A DNA stretch of 6,155 nt from positions 1,049 to 7,203 of the forward strand of contig CAMYKE010000092.1 in NCBI GenBank assembly GCA_947258895.1. Reading direction: 5' to 3'. The stretch is from an uncultured Pseudomonadales bacterium (GTDB taxonomy: Bacteria; Pseudomonadota; Gammaproteobacteria; Pseudomonadales; IMCC2047). Every line of letters starts with the position of its first letter. The first letter of the stretch is position 1. Shown piece by piece: positions 5,044-6,155 of this stretch. Under the pieces are notes generated by a model that was given only the letters and a program-made list of their open reading frames with translations, was not told the origin of the DNA and searched no databases. A program made the position numbers and the translations under genes.

Positions 5044-5331
5044 GGCACCAAGACTGACCTTTTGAACACGACTCAGCTTGACACCCTTTTTCGTCTGGAA
5101 GAGGTCATATGCGTCCTGCATGGTTAGCCAGCTTTCAGTGCTGCGGCCTAATGCCTTGGAAAGACGCAGCGCCATCTCCGGACTAACGCCACTCTGCTTT
5201 TTCAGGACTCGATTGAGCGTGGAAGCGGCTACATCTAGCTGCTCCGCCAAATAGCGACAGCTAAGGCCAAACGGCTCCATATAGGTCACCTGAATAAACT
5301 CACCTGGATGTGGCGAGTTGTGCATAGCCAT
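5038..5331 (-). CDS. higA: HigA-family antitoxin, HTH transcriptional regulator
   Basis: A 97-aa antitoxin that would bind HigB and repress the operon. It opens MAMHNSPHPGEFIQVTYMEP, the typical HigA start (HxPHPGE.....EP). A helix-turn-helix of the XRE/Cro type follows, from about CRYLAEQLDVAASTLNRVL (25-43) through SGVSPEMALRLSKALG (47-62), then ESWLTMQDAYDLF (66-78), which is strongly conserved in the family. Its ATG overlaps the stop of higB by one base (TAATG at 5333-5329), so the two genes are translationally coupled. The toxin-first order is the usual one for higBA. The TAA stop is inside R''. A 14-bp perfect palindrome in the promoter is the likely operator. Confidence 0.93.
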   Translation of the reverse strand: MAMHNSPHPGEFIQVTYMEPFGLSCRYLAEQLDVAASTLNRVLKKQSGVSPEMALRLSKALGRSTESWLTMQDAYDLFQTKKGVKLSRVQKVSLGAA

Positions 5332-5609
5332 TAGTGATAATCCTGGTAGTTGACGATACGGACATTGCCGTCGATAAACTTAAACGTGATTGGCCAGTTA
5401 CCGCTTACAGAAATTGACCAAGTGCCTTTTCGATCGGCTGTTAGTTGATGGAACCGGTAACCGGGGATATCAAGGTCTTCGATGCAATGGGCTGAATCCA
5501 ACGCTGCTAGCTGCATACGGATCTTTGGCGCATGCTGGGCCTGTATGCCCCGCTTGCTGCCTGCCTCGTAGAACGTAGTGAGCCCTTTGTGCTTGAAGGA
5601 CTTGACCAT
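5331..5609 (-). CDS. higB: HigB-family toxin (RelE superfamily mRNA interferase)
   Basis: A 92-aa protein, the usual HigB length. The start MVKSFKHKGLTTFYE, then GSKRGI, DIPGYRFHQL, KGTWSISVSGNWPITF and the end VNYQDYH match the family throughout. HigB cuts mRNA on the ribosome and is neutralised by HigA. Compared from memory with Proteus HigB, H54 and Y91 are present. The residues at the catalytic Lys57 and Arg73 positions are Thr57 and Pro73, and the normally constant NWRITF reads NWPITF. Toxicity may be reduced. The ATG at 5609 gives the conserved N-terminus. No Shine-Dalgarno sequence is seen in the short leader. This is the first cassette beside the array edge and carries its own promoter. 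Confidence 0.93.
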   Translation of the reverse strand: MVKSFKHKGLTTFYEAGSKRGIQAQHAPKIRMQLAALDSAHCIEDLDIPGYRFHQLTADRKGTWSISVSGNWPITFKFIDGNVRIVNYQDYH

Positions 5610-5615
5610 ACAAGA

Positions 5616-5644
5616 AGTGTGGCGCGTTGCGCAACGCTAGTCAA
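5616..5644 (-). promoter_or_regulatory. Likely higBA promoter with operator palindrome in the spacer
   Basis: Minus-strand TTGACT (5644-5639) matches the -35 consensus at five of six positions. Seventeen bases later is CACACT (5621-5616), a weak -10 (three of six). The spacer contains GCGTTGCGCAACGC (5637-5624), a perfect 14-bp palindrome and a good candidate for a HigA dimer operator. Transcription would start near 5609, on or next to the higB ATG, suggesting a leaderless or nearly leaderless message. Confidence 0.6.
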
Positions 5645-5647
5645 GAC

Positions 5648-5654
5648 GCGTAAC
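5648..5654 (-). other. R' recombination box at the 5' end of the higBA cassette
   Basis: GTTACGC (5654-5648) fits GTTRRRY at six of seven positions and pairs with R'' GCGTAAC at the cassette 3' end. The cassette therefore runs from 5653 to 4971, 683 bp. This box would be joined to attI or to an upstream attC. No second half of an attC is evident to its right. Confidence 0.7.
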
Positions 5655-5877
5655 ACCTGTATATCGAGCTATCTCGCTTTGCGACATTTCGCGATGTTCG
5701 GTCAACCCATAAGGTATTGAATAAGAAATGAATTTTAGTGAAATGAAAGATTCCCTTCTGCGCTGATTAATATCAGGAGTTATTCAAATGCACGCGCGGC
5801 TCTCCCGTCCGAGGAGCCGAAAAAACTCCGTGCACTGGCACGACGAAACTCCGCTGACGAACGCGCAACCGCGGGCG
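5655..5877. other. Gene-free junction between the array and the chromosome
   Basis: These 223 bases hold no credible gene. The half next to the array (about 5655-5790) is AT-rich with small inverted repeats, such as ACAT-TTCGCG-ATGT at 5684-5697 and a CTGAT/ATCAG pair just left of 5777. It could be an old attI or the remains of a lost first cassette. From about 5790 the sequence becomes GC-rich, like the cytochrome gene. A hairpin (CGGCTC/GAGCCG, about 5797-5819) has no T run on its downstream side on either strand, so it is not a standard terminator. Confidence 0.45.
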
Positions 5878-6155
5878 TTATTCGATGACATTGTCGATCG
5901 CGGGTAGCGCGCGCAGGTACTCGACAAGCGCCGCGCGGTCGGAATCGGTAAGCTTGCCGATACCGAAGATGACGGCTTCCATCGAGCCGGCGGTGTACTC
6001 GCCGTCCGGCAGCTCGCCCCAGCGCAGGAACGCGTCGAGCGCTTTTTCGCTCCAGTCGCCGATGCCGGTCTCGGGGTGCGACGTGATGTTGGGCACCACC
6101 TCATCTTCCGGCCCTTCGGGATTGCCCGCATATGCCATGTCGGCGTCGAGCACGC
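5878..6155 (-). CDS. C-type cytochrome, C-terminal part (runs off the window)
   Basis: The last 92 or so residues of a cytochrome c-type protein whose 5' end lies beyond the right edge. VPNITSHPETGIGDWSEKAL recalls the NIT-x-TGIG-W segment between the haem motif and the axial methionine in periplasmic monohaem and dihaem cytochromes. GSM in YTAGSMEAV offers a candidate axial Met. LTDSDRAALVEYLRALPAI is the standard C-terminal helix. The CxxCH site would be upstream, outside the window. Codons are strongly G or C at third positions, unlike the cassettes. There is no attC after its TAA stop (5880-5878), so I take it as resident chromosomal DNA flanking the array. Its role in electron transfer is inferred from the family. 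Confidence 0.8.
   Translation of the reverse strand, partial: VLDADMAYAGNPEGPEDEVVPNITSHPETGIGDWSEKALDAFLRWGELPDGEYTAGSMEAVIFGIGKLTDSDRAALVEYLRALPAIDNVIE

Noticed and set aside
5677..5705. Integron-type promoter using TTGACC at 5705-5700
   Set aside because: The -10 position 17 bases away reads GCAAAG, with little resemblance to TATAAT.
5797..5830. Rho-independent terminator after the cytochrome gene
   Set aside because: The hairpin is real, but the T run lies upstream of it on the minus strand and is an A run on the plus strand, so neither strand has a hairpin followed by T's.

Overview
This window is a stretch of an integron cassette array, interrupted by a group IIC intron and ending against an ordinary chromosomal gene. 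The host is probably a gammaproteobacterium or similar environmental proteobacterium. That guess rests on the kinds of cassette and on the GC-rich cytochrome gene at the right edge; the sequence does not name a genus. Every real gene lies on the minus strand, so the array reads from right to left.

Layout from right to left. At 5878-6155 is the 3' end of a GC-rich c-type cytochrome gene that does not look like a cassette. At 5655-5877 is a gene-free junction. Seven cassettes follow: (1) higB-higA toxin-antitoxin, 5038-5609; (2) a 91-aa hydrophobic protein, 4675-4950; (3) an exported DUF3365-type haem protein, 4012-4554; (4) a single-span membrane protein with no clear start codon, 3594-3875; (5) an exported cupin, 3104-3541; (6) a frameshifted small-protein gene, 2689-3047; (7) a membrane protein flanked by zinc-ribbon CxxC pairs, 448-768. 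An eighth small-protein cassette, 38-382, runs into the left edge. A complete group IIC intron (779-2617, with its reverse transcriptase/maturase at 869-2194) sits in the boundary between cassettes 6 and 7.

The cassette reading does not rest on palindromes alone. In five cassettes the R' box at the 5' end is complementary to the R'' box at the cassette's own 3' end, as expected for attC sites that re-form in the excised circle: GTTACGCG/CGCGTAAC (higBA), GTTAGTGC/GCACTAAC (cupin), GTTATATGGAC/GTCCATATAAC (leftmost), GTTGGGTGG/CCACCTAAC (DUF3365, one G-T pair), and GGTATGAGT/ACTCATAAC (hydrophobic protein, one mismatch). Stop codons often fall in or against R''. Removing the intron joins GGTGT to TATAT and restores GTTATAT, an R' box, so the intron entered an attC site.

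No integrase gene is visible. A cytochrome gene occupies the side where attI and intI would be expected, so this may be a cluster of attC sites lacking an integrase, or the array may have been separated from it. The cassettes show no shared pathway. higBA is the only clear two-gene system and may stabilise the array. The window has no tRNA, rRNA or CRISPR that I can see, and the long plus-strand reading frames are shadows of minus-strand genes or of the intron.
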